DNA of 64,000 bases from JAEUIE01 sp046350055 (GTDB lineage: Bacteria; Planctomycetota; Planctomycetia; Gemmatales; HRBIN36). The first letter of the stretch is position 1, and each line of letters begins with the position of its first letter. A program made the position numbers and the translations under genes. The stretch is taken from assembly GCA_046350055.1 (NCBI GenBank), contig JAXMBC010000001.1:4464001-4528000 (forward strand), read 5' to 3'. The notes beneath the pieces are model-generated. The model searched no databases and was not told the DNA's origin. It worked only from the letters and a program-made list of their open reading frames with translations. This document shows, piece after piece, positions 1-10,941 of this stretch.

Positions 1-126
1 ACGATAACGATTCTGGAGAATGGATGCAGTCGATTGAATCTACAGCCCGATGTCCGCTATGTCATTATTGCTGGCATCATACTTGGCGTGGCTGCCATCA
101 ACAGTTGGCGTGTGAAGTCCAGGTAA
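1..126 (+). CDS. C-terminal end of a probable ABC transporter permease (partial)
   Basis: An open frame enters from the left edge and stops at TAA 124-126. The 41 visible residues end in a hydrophobic segment (VIIAGIILGVAAI) followed by a short basic tail (NSWRVKSR). A loop, then one last membrane helix and a basic tail, is how sugar ABC permeases of the RbsC/YtfT type usually end, and the residues before it are compatible. That family call is inference from a very short piece; any polytopic membrane protein could end this way. The stop is directly followed by the stop of the convergent comB gene. Confidence 0.45.
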   Translation, partial: TITILENGCSRLNLQPDVRYVIIAGIILGVAAINSWRVKSR

Positions 127-912
127 TCACTTACCAGGCCATAGCCTGCGTTCCAGGCCCACGGATCCAACCTCCAGGTACATCCGTTCTTTGCCATCAT
201 ATCGTACTTCGGGGACCAGCATCAGGCGATCAACACTTGCGCACAGTGGAATGTCATTTCCGAGACCGATGGACTGCAGATGTTGTCCACCCTTGGAAAG
301 TCGAAGAGCCTCTTCAATCAGCAGGCCATGTCCTTCGAATGTATCCCAGGCCAGGCGAGCGCTATCGTTCAGCTGCAAATCCCGTTCTGCTTGCAGTGCT
401 GCGACGAAGGCGCCTGCCAGCAGCGTGTCTTCCAGACTGACATGACCGTTTGAACCTGCACAGAGAAAATGCAGAGGCCTGCTCTCTTCCAGCAGTGTCT
501 CACAGACAGCACTGAAATTGACAAACCCCGCGGTCAATACTCGAGTTGCCTGTTTTGCATGAAGCAGTGCTCGCGTGCCGTTCGTCGTGGTGAATACCAG
601 GATACATCCCTGACAACGGTCCCAGGAGTATTCCTGAGGCGAATTGCCGAGATCAAAGCCGGGAACTGCCACACCCTGTCTTTCACCACCCAGCAGAACC
701 GTTTCGCCTGAAGCCCGCAACTCTTCAGCCAGGGTAAGGCTTGCTGGAATTTCACTTACCGGGTAGATGCTGGTGACTCCAGCATGGAACGCGTGCGCCA
801 TGGTAGTAGTTGCACGCAGTACATCGATGACGACTGCCACACCTCCCACCAGTGACGATGCCTCGACCAGACCAGGTAACAGATGCACCTGAATCGATAC
901 TTTGCCTGCCAT
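127..912 (-). CDS. comB: 2-phosphosulfolactate phosphatase (ComB family)
   Basis: The 261-residue protein matches the ComB family in length and layout: VIDVLRATTT near residues 28-37, GGERQG near 75, the TTNGTRAL segment near 110 and an AGSNGHVSLEDTLLAGA segment near 150-167. ComB hydrolyses 2-phosphosulfolactate to sulfolactate. The step is known from coenzyme M synthesis in methanogens, but the family also occurs widely in bacteria that do not make coenzyme M. No ComA or ComC homologue lies nearby, so the pathway served here is open. The start is ATG at 912. The gene converges on the partial permease and diverges from the methyltransferase at 1054. Confidence 0.85.
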   Translation of the reverse strand: MAGKVSIQVHLLPGLVEASSLVGGVAVVIDVLRATTTMAHAFHAGVTSIYPVSEIPASLTLAEELRASGETVLLGGERQGVAVPGFDLGNSPQEYSWDRCQGCILVFTTTNGTRALLHAKQATRVLTAGFVNFSAVCETLLEESRPLHFLCAGSNGHVSLEDTLLAGAFVAALQAERDLQLNDSARLAWDTFEGHGLLIEEALRLSKGGQHLQSIGLGNDIPLCASVDRLMLVPEVRYDGKERMYLEVGSVGLERRLWPGK

Positions 913-1053
913 GCATTGCCTGAGTTGACACTGTTACACTCTGCATTGTATGAACGTGGCTGTGTACCATTGGAGTACTGAATGCATGGTTAACCATGCC
1001 GCACTGACACGTATTTCCAGTACAACACTATCTCACTGTCATGAGACGTCTCC

Positions 1054-2244
1054 ATGCCCGCTCGAATTGTTCTTTTGCCCCGCCGTGCCAAGCCGTTTTA
1101 TGCCCGGCATCCCTGGGTGTTTCCGGGAGCCATCGGCGAAATACAAGGCGAACCTCAAGATGGAGAGGCGGTGGAGGTCTACTCTCATGGTGGCGCCTTC
1201 ATAGCGCATGGGCTTTACAACAGCAAGTCTCGCCTCCGTGTCAGACTCTACTCCTGGCAATTTGAACAAACCATTGATGAGGAATTCTTCAGGCAGCGTC
1301 TCAGCAACGCGATTGCATTTCGCCGTGACGTACTGAAACTGGTGGGCCCCAACCTGGGCTGCAGGTTGGTTTTTTCTGAAAGCGATGGCCTCACCGGTTT
1401 GACGGTCGATCAGTTTGATCGATATCTGGTAGTGCAGTTCACAAGCCTGGGACTAGCAAAGTTTCGTGATGTCATTGTCAAACAACTTATTGAGTTGACT
1501 GCCCCCCTCGGTATCTACCTCCGAACCGAACGAGGCATCGGCGAGCAGGAGGGACTGGAACTCCAGGACGGCCTGATATGGGGAACTCTTCCAGACCATC
1601 CACTCATCATCCGCGAAACGAAGGTGCAGTTTCTGGTTAACCTCAGCGAAGGTCAGAAGACTGGCTTCTATCTTGATCAGCGTGAGAACCATCAGGCGGT
1701 GGCCAGGTATGCGCATGGCCGGCGTGTGCTGGACGCATTCAGTTACAGTGGCGGATTTGGCTTGCATGCCGCTGTACAAGGTGCGAAGGAAGTGATCTGC
1801 GTTGATGGGTCTGACAACGCGCTGGAGCTTGGCAAACAGAATGCGGATATGAATCACGTGGCTGATCGTGTGCAATTTGTTCGCAGCGATGTTTTCAAGT
1901 ATCTGGAGCAAGCTATACAGCAGAATGAGAAGTATGGGCTGATCACACTGGACCCGCCCAAGTTTGCGCGAGCGCAGGCCGCCATCGATACTGCACTCAA
2001 GGGCTACCGGCGACTACTGGCATTGTCGCTTCAGATTCTGGAACCTGATGGCATTCTGGTACTATGTTGCTGCTCCGGTGTCATCAAGCAGCAGGAACTG
2101 GAAGACATCGCGGCTCAGGTGGCAACAGAAGCCAAACGACCAATGCAAATACTGGAACGTCACGGTCAACCTGCGGATCACCCCATCTCTCTGGCATGTC
2201 CGGAGACCTCGTACTTGAAATGCTTGATCTTCCGCGCACCCTGA
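1054..2244 (+). CDS. class I SAM-dependent rRNA methyltransferase (RlmI-like, PUA domain)
   Basis: A 396-residue protein with the RlmI layout. An N-terminal PUA domain (residues 1-75, including RHPWVFPGAI) precedes a middle domain and a Rossmann methyltransferase with VLDAFSYSGGFGLHA near residue 226 (SAM loop), a VDGSDNALEL acidic strand, LDPPKFA near 302 and a cysteine-rich LCCCSG near 345 that would hold the catalytic cysteine. RlmI makes m5C1962 in 23S rRNA. The exact target in this organism is inferred. The start ATG at 1054 gives the full PUA domain. The gene ends 5 bp before the convergent MBL hydrolase. Confidence 0.88.
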   Translation: MPARIVLLPRRAKPFYARHPWVFPGAIGEIQGEPQDGEAVEVYSHGGAFIAHGLYNSKSRLRVRLYSWQFEQTIDEEFFRQRLSNAIAFRRDVLKLVGPNLGCRLVFSESDGLTGLTVDQFDRYLVVQFTSLGLAKFRDVIVKQLIELTAPLGIYLRTERGIGEQEGLELQDGLIWGTLPDHPLIIRETKVQFLVNLSEGQKTGFYLDQRENHQAVARYAHGRRVLDAFSYSGGFGLHAAVQGAKEVICVDGSDNALELGKQNADMNHVADRVQFVRSDVFKYLEQAIQQNEKYGLITLDPPKFARAQAAIDTALKGYRRLLALSLQILEPDGILVLCCCSGVIKQQELEDIAAQVATEAKRPMQILERHGQPADHPISLACPETSYLKCLIFRAP

Positions 2245-2249
2245 CCTCA

Positions 2250-2900
2250 TCAATTGACATACGGATTGGATCGCTTCTCTTCACCTACCGTGGTAGCGTC
2301 GCCATGTCCAGGAAGCACGATAGTATCATCAGGTAGTGTGAAGAGCTTGTTCCGTATACCGTGTAACAGTTGTTCCAGACTGCCGCCCGGAAAATCGGTT
2401 CGGCCGATTCCGCCCTGAAACAGAGTGTCGCCACCAAAGACGATCAGTTGATTGGCAGATTGAACAATGAACACCATATGCCCCGGCGAATGGCCTGGAA
2501 TATCGCGCACCTTCCAGTGAATGCCAGCAAGTGTGAGCTCATCTCCTTCGTGCAGCAGTCGATCAGCAGGCGGGCTGATGATTGACATACCAAAGGGAGC
2601 ACTGAGGTTAAGGGTAGAATCGGAGAGCATTGGAGCATCAACTTCACCGATGAGCAGCGGGGCTGCCGGAAACTGCTTCTTCATCAGTTCATTACCAGCA
2701 ATATGATCAGCATGGCCATGCGTATTGAGGATGGCAACAATCGTCAGATCATGTTGCTTCACTTGTCGCATGATCTTGGCTGGTTCCAGGCCCGGATCTA
2801 TGACTACCGCATCGCGTTGTCCTTCAACAAAAACAAGGTAACTGTTCTCATCAAATGGCATCGAGACAATGGGAATCACTTGAATCATTGGTGTATTCAT
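2250..2900 (-). CDS. MBL-fold metallo-hydrolase, glyoxalase II-like
   Basis: The protein carries the metallo-beta-lactamase motif THGHADH (near residue 60 from the chosen start), GHSPGHM, GGDTLF and LPGHGDAT, giving the full set of histidine and aspartate ligands for a two-metal site. This layout is typical of hydroxyacylglutathione hydrolase-like or YcbL-like thioesterases, and the natural substrate cannot be told from sequence. I place the start at ATG 2900, because the longer frame to 2984 would add 28 residues that lie upstream of the conserved first strand and overlap the divergent gene's leader. It is convergent with the methyltransferase. Confidence 0.85.
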   Translation of the reverse strand: MNTPMIQVIPIVSMPFDENSYLVFVEGQRDAVVIDPGLEPAKIMRQVKQHDLTIVAILNTHGHADHIAGNELMKKQFPAAPLLIGEVDAPMLSDSTLNLSAPFGMSIISPPADRLLHEGDELTLAGIHWKVRDIPGHSPGHMVFIVQSANQLIVFGGDTLFQGGIGRTDFPGGSLEQLLHGIRNKLFTLPDDTIVLPGHGDATTVGEEKRSNPYVN

Positions 2901-2986
2901 GTCTTCTACTCGATGACTGGCATGTACTTGCCTCTCAGAAAATGGTATGAGCATAGTAGGAGAATCAGTAGGACAAGGACGCAATC

Positions 2987-3802
2987 ATGAACAGGAAAAT
3001 CCTCACCCGCATCGCTCTGGTACTGGTAGCACTCGCAGGCGGTGGAGTGGCCCTGGCTTGGGCATACGGTCTCTTCGACAAGTCTGTTCATGCAGCCAGC
3101 GTGGGAACCAGCAACACCACCCAGGCCACCACAGCTGATTTGCAAGAAGCGCTGAGTTTGGCCAAAGCAGCACAATCCAAACTTCACCAGATGAAGGGGT
3201 ATCGCTGCCTTTACCTGCGTGACGAACTCATCGGCAACGAATTGCTGGAAAACTATATCAAGCTGGCAGTACAACATGAACCTTTCAGTGTTTCAATGCT
3301 CTGGATTGAGCCCAAGCTGAAGAAGGACCGGAAGGCCATCTATGTGACGGGCAAAAATGACGGCAAGATGCTGGTCAAGCAACTATTCATCAAGAAGACA
3401 CTGGATGTGGATGAGAGCATCAAGCTCAAAGAGAGTCGGCATACCATTCTGGAAGCAGGCCTCAAGAACATGATGGACCGCTTCGTTAAATCATGGGAAG
3501 ACGAAATCAAGCTGGCTGAGACTACCACACATTACTTCGACACGACACTCGAAATTACCACGAGTGGTAAACAGCACAAATACGACTGCCGTTGCGTGGA
3601 AACCGTACACCCTGTATCAGTCAAGGACAAATACCTGTTCTACAAGGTCAAAGTCTACTTCAGTAAAGCTGATGGTATACCCGTTCGCATGGAAGGCTAT
3701 GACTGGCCTTCCAGTATCTATCCCGAAGGCCGTTTGGTTGAACGGTACACCTATGTCGATGTGAAGAGTGAGGATGTCGGGGAGAAGGAGTTTCAGCTGT
3801 AA
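2987..3802 (+). CDS. DUF1571 domain exported protein
   Basis: The 271-residue protein has a basic start, one hydrophobic segment (residues 8-28, a signal peptide or anchor) and then a soluble domain of the DUF1571 type, a family common in planctomycetes. Its function is unknown. The fold resembles LolA/LolB-like lipoprotein carriers only in general outline, so I do not assign a role. It likely acts in the periplasm or outer envelope. The start ATG 2987 is followed at once by the signal sequence. A hairpin at 3824-3848 follows it. Confidence 0.75.
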   Translation: MNRKILTRIALVLVALAGGGVALAWAYGLFDKSVHAASVGTSNTTQATTADLQEALSLAKAAQSKLHQMKGYRCLYLRDELIGNELLENYIKLAVQHEPFSVSMLWIEPKLKKDRKAIYVTGKNDGKMLVKQLFIKKTLDVDESIKLKESRHTILEAGLKNMMDRFVKSWEDEIKLAETTTHYFDTTLEITTSGKQHKYDCRCVETVHPVSVKDKYLFYKVKVYFSKADGIPVRMEGYDWPSSIYPEGRLVERYTYVDVKSEDVGEKEFQL

Positions 3803-3823
3803 TTTGAGCCATGAGAACAACAG

Positions 3824-3848
3824 CAGGCCAGGCAATGTGCCTGGCCTG
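3824..3848. terminator. bidirectional hairpin terminator between convergent genes
   Basis: An 11-bp perfect stem (CAGGCCAGGCA pairing with TGCCTGGCCTG) with a 3-nt loop lies between the stop at 3802 and the convergent ndk stop at 3870. No long T tract follows, so it would act by stem stability. The placement supports a shared terminator. Confidence 0.6.
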
Positions 3849-3869
3849 TTGCATTACCGAAGCGTTGAT

Positions 3870-4319
3870 CTACCCCACAACCCAGGCAGAATCCACGGGC
3901 GTCCAAGCCACGAGTTCTTCAGGCTTGAACCAGAGTGCTATTTCGGTGGCTGCATTTTCAGGGCTGTCAGAGCCATGCACCAGGTTGTTCTGAATGCTGG
4001 CTGCATAGTCGCCACGGATGGTGCCGGGGGCAGCTTTGGCACCATCGGTGGGGCCGATGATATTGCGGCAAACGGTGATTGCTTCGCGTCCTTCCCAGAC
4101 CATGGCTACGGTGGGGCCGCTCGTGATGAAACTGACTAGCGATTCGTAAAAGGGTTTGCCGTTATGAACGGCATAGTGTTTTTCAGCCAGAGCACGGCTG
4201 GCATTGACCAGTTTGAGACCGACTAAACGCAACCCTTTGCGTTCAAAGCGGAGTGTGAGTTCGCCGCATAGACGGCGCTGGACAGCATCGGGTTTCAACA
4301 GAATAAGCGTACGTTGCAT
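3870..4319 (-). CDS. ndk: nucleoside diphosphate kinase
   Basis: The 149-residue protein is standard Ndk size. It opens with TLILLKPDAVQR and contains the active-site histidine H115 in NNLVHGSDSP, which carries the phosphate during NTP/NDP exchange. NIIGPTDGAKAAPGTIRGDY supplies the nucleotide-binding residues. The start is ATG 4319 and the reading frame is intact. It stands alone between the DUF1571 gene and the S49-like lipoprotein gene. Confidence 0.96.
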   Translation of the reverse strand: MQRTLILLKPDAVQRRLCGELTLRFERKGLRLVGLKLVNASRALAEKHYAVHNGKPFYESLVSFITSGPTVAMVWEGREAITVCRNIIGPTDGAKAAPGTIRGDYAASIQNNLVHGSDSPENAATEIALWFKPEELVAWTPVDSAWVVG

Positions 4320-4371
4320 GGAGGTACTGTACCTTCGTGAGGGAACTTATCTATCGTTATGATATGGAAGA

Positions 4372-5457
4372 TTACTGTTTGCCGCCCAGGCGTTCGAGAC
4401 CTGGATCGGGCTGCCATGCATAGAGGAACGTAGGCAACTTGCTGCGATCAATCCCGGGGATGCTTAGTGGTACCAGGGAAGTAATCGGTGCATTTGGTGA
4501 GGTTGCATAAGGTGAACGAGCCGGATCATGGGGGCGGCGCATCATGACCACTTCAATCTCATTGACACGATCGGGTATTCGACTAGAGCGAGCCAGGGTT
4601 TTGGCCTGTACCAGAGCGTCGTCGAGATAGCCGACCTGATCGATCATCCCCAGTTGCTGAGCCTGGCGGGCTGAGACTACACGTCCATCGAAGACGGCAT
4701 CCAGCGATGCCTTCGGGCGGCCTTGACGAACGACCTGCTTGAGCTGTTCATGATATTCATCAGCTATAGCCTGTAGCATGGCCCTGGATTCGGAAGTGAG
4801 TGAGGCTTGCATGGTGCCCATGTCGATGTTCTGACCAGCCTTGATGGTCTGAGGCACCACATTGAACTGAGCCATCAAATCCTGCAGGTTGTAGAGATTC
4901 AGGATCACACCCAGACCGCCGGTCATGGTTCCGGGATGGGCATAAATCACATCTGCAGCACTGGCCAGGTAATAGGCCCCTCCGCACCCGACATCCATCA
5001 GGCAGGCGACAACCGGTTTCTGACTTGTCTTGCGGAAGGCGACCAGTTCACGCCACATCATATCGGTTGCGGAGACAGAGCCTCCGGGGCTGTTGATTCG
5101 TAGCACAACTGCCTTGATGGTTGGGTCTTTCTGAGCTTGTAACAACTTCTCATGAAACAGGCTGACAGGGTTTTCATTTTGTGAAAAGAGACCTGTTGCA
5201 TTCTGGTTAAGCAGGAAGCCATCGATATCGATGAGAGCTACCTTGGCAGTATCCGCTTTGGCATCGTTACCATCCAGGGTCTGCAGTTTAAGCGGACCGG
5301 TTTCGAGATTAGCGGTCATGGCAGCAGTGAAGCGGCCTTCGAGCGGACCTTCGAGCTTGACTCGATTGTTTGTCTGCAGTTCCGGGAAACCGGTGGTCGT
5401 GCAGCCGACCAGCATCATGAATAACGGAATGAGATAACTGTAAAAACACCATCGCAT
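4372..5457 (-). CDS. S49 (SppA-like) lipoprotein with altered catalytic residues
   Basis: From ATG 5457 the 361-residue protein has a lipoprotein signal ending in LVGC, then an S49/ClpP-crotonase fold (LIDIDGFLL, LRINSPGGSVSATD, DVGCGGAYYLASAAD, GTMTGGLGVI). In active SppA the nucleophile is the serine of (A)SGG and the base is the lysine of SGxYKDxG. Here the first position is Cys158 and the second reads AGQNIDMG, with Ile211 in place of lysine. This suggests a non-peptidase or strongly altered enzyme on the outer face of a membrane. The C-terminal 60 residues are proline-rich and unlike the family. A longer start at TTG 5505 is possible but would spoil the signal peptide. Confidence 0.8.
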   Translation of the reverse strand: MRWCFYSYLIPLFMMLVGCTTTGFPELQTNNRVKLEGPLEGRFTAAMTANLETGPLKLQTLDGNDAKADTAKVALIDIDGFLLNQNATGLFSQNENPVSLFHEKLLQAQKDPTIKAVVLRINSPGGSVSATDMMWRELVAFRKTSQKPVVACLMDVGCGGAYYLASAADVIYAHPGTMTGGLGVILNLYNLQDLMAQFNVVPQTIKAGQNIDMGTMQASLTSESRAMLQAIADEYHEQLKQVVRQGRPKASLDAVFDGRVVSARQAQQLGMIDQVGYLDDALVQAKTLARSSRIPDRVNEIEVVMMRRPHDPARSPYATSPNAPITSLVPLSIPGIDRSKLPTFLYAWQPDPGLERLGGKQ

Positions 5458-5600
5458 TGCTTTTCTCACCCAGACCGAAGGCGTTTCTATAACCAGCTTG
5501 CCCAAACTCTACAACCCCTAGTGGCCGTTGCTTACTTCTCTGTTGGCATTCGCTATACTTCCATTGTGTCCGTTATACCTGCCTAGCCGTGACTCACTCC

Positions 5601-6449
5601 ATGCAGCATCGCATATTAACCTGTCTGCTTTTCGCATTCTTCCCATCTCTTCAGGCTGAGGATCCACCTTCGAAAGCCCAGGAATCGTACCTGGTCCCCT
5701 ATCGTCTCAGTGACATCAAGCATGTAGTGGTGCGAGTGAAAGTCGATGGCAAAGGGCCGTTCAATTTCATTGTCGATACTGGAGCTCCAGCCGTTTACTT
5801 TGGCAACGAGATTGCCAGGAAGCTAGGTAAGGAAGTGAAAGAAGAAGGTTATTGGGAGACGTTCGACAAGGTTGAGATTGAAGGTGGTGTAAAGCTCAAG
5901 GGCATCAAGGCTCGAGTGGAGGAGCCTTTCCAACTGGTAGGCATTAACAAGATGAATGCTGCCGGCGTGCGTTACCATGGTGTACTTGGATATGCGGTAC
6001 TGGCCCAGTATCAGATCGAATACGACTTTACACAGCCACATCTGAAATGGACAAAGCTCGACTGGACTCCGCCTCCTCCGATTGCCTTGGGAAGCTTGAG
6101 CGAAGGAGCGACGAAAAACATGAAGGCCATGATCGGTCTGAGTTCGTTAGCGACCAGCCTGATGCCAAAGAAGGAAGATGCCAAGATCATATACCGGGGA
6201 TTTATCGGTATCGAAGTGAGTGAGACCGATGGCAAAATCACAGTCTCCAAAGTACTTGGGAATACGCCGGCCAGCGGCAAATTACATGTTGGGGATATTA
6301 TCGTCAGCATTGATGGCAAAGAGGCCAAGACCCTGGCAGCGATGCAAAAACAGGTCAGTGCGATTGGAATCGACAAGGAAGTTAATCTCGAGGTGCAACG
6401 CGAAAACGGTCATCAGTCGATCACTCTGAAAACAGTGAAGGGCTTTTAG
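5601..6449 (+). CDS. secreted retropepsin-like aspartyl protease with PDZ domain
   Basis: A signal peptide (residues 1-19) leads into a single retropepsin-like domain with the catalytic motif FIVDTGAPAVYFG and a second conserved stretch GVLGYAVLAQY. A PDZ domain (about residues 190-280, GFIGIEV ... LHVGDIIVSIDGKEA) follows. One DTG per chain implies a dimeric protease. It is likely periplasmic. The ATG at 5601 gives the best signal peptide; an in-frame GTG at 5589 is the alternative. The next gene is a paralogue with the same layout, so the pair arose by tandem duplication. Confidence 0.82.
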   Translation: MQHRILTCLLFAFFPSLQAEDPPSKAQESYLVPYRLSDIKHVVVRVKVDGKGPFNFIVDTGAPAVYFGNEIARKLGKEVKEEGYWETFDKVEIEGGVKLKGIKARVEEPFQLVGINKMNAAGVRYHGVLGYAVLAQYQIEYDFTQPHLKWTKLDWTPPPPIALGSLSEGATKNMKAMIGLSSLATSLMPKKEDAKIIYRGFIGIEVSETDGKITVSKVLGNTPASGKLHVGDIIVSIDGKEAKTLAAMQKQVSAIGIDKEVNLEVQRENGHQSITLKTVKGF

Positions 6450-6526
6450 CGATGCAACTACGTTAGTCTGAGTTCAGGCAGATCATGGCTCACAACCAGT
6501 AACCATTACATCTCGACAGGTTCAAC

Positions 6527-7327
6527 ATGCTGATATTTCTGACATTCATCCTGCTTGGCATCCAGGTACCAGCCAACAATACGCATACAACGGTGCCCTT
6601 TGAGATTATTGGATCCAAGCACATGGCAGTGCAGATCAAGATCAACGGTAAGGGGCCCTACCGGGTGATTTTCGATACTGGTGCACCGATCTCGCTGCTC
6701 ACAAACAAAGTAGCGATGGAATCAGGGCTTATTCAAAAGAACAAGACCACCGCCAATGCTTTCATGGGTATGAATGGCATGACCAAAATCCCTGAATTGC
6801 AAGTGGGCGATGTGCTAGCCAAGGATATCCAGGTGATTGTGATGGATCACCCCACTGTCAAGGCGATCGGGGAGATTGTTGGGCCAGTGGAAGGCATCAT
6901 CGGCTTCCCGTTCTTTGCCAAGTTCCACACCTCCATTAACTACCAGACGAAGACACTGACGATGGTGCCCACCAGTTACGATCCCGGTGATGTAATGGCT
7001 GGCCTGATGACCACCATGATGTCGAACAACAAGAACAAGAAGTTGTATCTCTCGCCTATGACCACGTGGGGCCTGTCGGTTGGCAAGGAAGCCAGCGACG
7101 AGGAAGATGGCATTGAGATTATCCATGTCTTCCCGAAGGGTCTGGCTGAATCGGCAGGACTCAAAGTCGGTGATCGATTGCTGACACTCGACGGCACGTG
7201 GACTGAATCCCTGGACGACTGCTACCGTGCGGTGAGTCAGGTGAAGCCGGGGCGAAAAATCAATGTAACTGTGCGCCGCGAGGGTCAGACAAAGACGATC
7301 GAAGTGAATACCAAGGCTGGATTGTAA
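6527..7327 (+). CDS. secreted retropepsin-like aspartyl protease with PDZ domain (paralogue)
   Basis: A 266-residue protein with a short signal peptide, the aspartyl protease motif VIFDTGAPISLLTN near residue 47, GIIGFPFFAKF as the second conserved stretch, and a C-terminal PDZ domain (GLAESAGLKVGDRLLTLDG). It shares the order and spacing of the preceding gene (5601-6449) but has diverged strongly. The two start codons of the pair are about 0.9 kb apart on the same strand, with 77 bp between them, so co-transcription is likely. A hairpin at 7348-7370 closes the unit. The substrate is unknown. Confidence 0.82.
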   Translation: MLIFLTFILLGIQVPANNTHTTVPFEIIGSKHMAVQIKINGKGPYRVIFDTGAPISLLTNKVAMESGLIQKNKTTANAFMGMNGMTKIPELQVGDVLAKDIQVIVMDHPTVKAIGEIVGPVEGIIGFPFFAKFHTSINYQTKTLTMVPTSYDPGDVMAGLMTTMMSNNKNKKLYLSPMTTWGLSVGKEASDEEDGIEIIHVFPKGLAESAGLKVGDRLLTLDGTWTESLDDCYRAVSQVKPGRKINVTVRREGQTKTIEVNTKAGL

Positions 7328-7347
7328 TCCAGCCATGCACGAAGACT

Positions 7348-7370
7348 GAACCAGCTGATGAGGCTGGTTC
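7348..7370 (+). terminator. hairpin terminator after the aspartyl protease pair
   Basis: An 8-bp perfect stem (GAACCAGC with GCTGGTTC, 7-nt loop) is followed by a T-rich TCTTCATT. It sits 20 bp after the stop at 7327 and 30 bp before leuS. Confidence 0.55.
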
Positions 7371-7401
7371 TCTTCATTAGTAGATCAAGGAAACGACACT
7401 C

Positions 7402-10209
<2,808 letters not shown>

Positions 10210-10219
10210 GACGCCTACT

Positions 10220-10594
10220 ATGGAGCCTCTCATGCCCACTCCCCTCGCCTGTGATCTATCGAAGAAGAAGTGCGTCCCCTGTGAAGGAGGCGTGCAGCCA
10301 CTCTCTCCCGCAGCGGTGGCCAAGTACCTGACTGGGCTTCCCGAGTGGAAGCTCACTTCCAGCGGCCTCGGCATCGAGCGTACCTGGAAATGCAAGGACT
10401 TTCTGGCCGCCCTCGATTTCTGCAACAAGATCGCCGTCATCGCCGAGGCGGAAGATCATCATCCGGATTTGCACCTCACCGGCTACCGCATACTCCGCAT
10501 CGAAATGACCACGCATGCCATCAAGGGGCTGTCAGAGAACGACTTCATCCTGGCGGCGAAGATCGACGAGGTGCCGGTGGAGGTGAAGGGGTAA
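10220..10594 (+). CDS. 4a-hydroxytetrahydrobiopterin dehydratase (PCD/DCoH family)
   Basis: The 124-residue protein carries the family signature EDHHPDL...Y....TTH (residues about 74-96), in which the histidines and aspartate catalyse dehydration of pterin-4a-carbinolamine. The N-terminal part is somewhat long and cysteine-bearing (KKKCVPCEGG), a form common in bacterial members. The start could be ATG 10220 or ATG 10232. It follows leuS by 10 bp and probably shares its transcript. No phenylalanine hydroxylase is visible in the window, so its partner reaction is unknown; many bacteria use this protein in molybdopterin or pterin recycling. Confidence 0.88.
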   Translation: MEPLMPTPLACDLSKKKCVPCEGGVQPLSPAAVAKYLTGLPEWKLTSSGLGIERTWKCKDFLAALDFCNKIAVIAEAEDHHPDLHLTGYRILRIEMTTHAIKGLSENDFILAAKIDEVPVEVKG

Positions 10595-10600
10595 GCGATC

Positions 10601-10941
10601 ATGAGCACCGAAGCGGACCGCAAGATGATCTTCAGTGTGCCGCAGTCGTTGCTCTGAGCGGCACGGTGTTGTTCTTCCTCGCGGCGCTGCCCATGGGCAT
10701 CATTGCGGCGGTGATGGGCAGCACGTACTTCCTGATGGGCCCAATAGCAGCACTGATGCCTGAAGCCCGCGGGGAGTTCACGATAGTACCCTGGCTGGCA
10801 CTGCTCTACGTGCCCATGATGGTGGCCAGCGCGATACGCTTTAATGGGCTCACCGTCGTCTTAAGTGTCGCCGGATTCGTGCTATGGCACGTCACGGGAA
10901 TACTGGTGTTTGGCTATCTGGTGGCAATTCACGCGGAATAG
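10601..10941 (+). pseudogene. small membrane protein with apparent frameshift
   Basis: An ATG at 10601, six bases after the phhB stop, opens an 18-residue frame (MSTEADRKMIFSVPQSLL) that stops at 10655-10657. The next frame then continues without a break to 10941 and encodes about 90 residues with three or four hydrophobic segments (VLFFLAALPMGIIAAVMG, IVPWLALLYVPMMVASAI, VVLSVAGFVLWHVTGILVFGYLVAI). The simplest reading is one membrane protein broken by a single-base change between 10640 and 10660. The alternative is a shorter protein from GTG 10666, which has no clear ribosome binding site. Its last 50 bp overlap the convergent HEPN gene. Confidence 0.5.
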
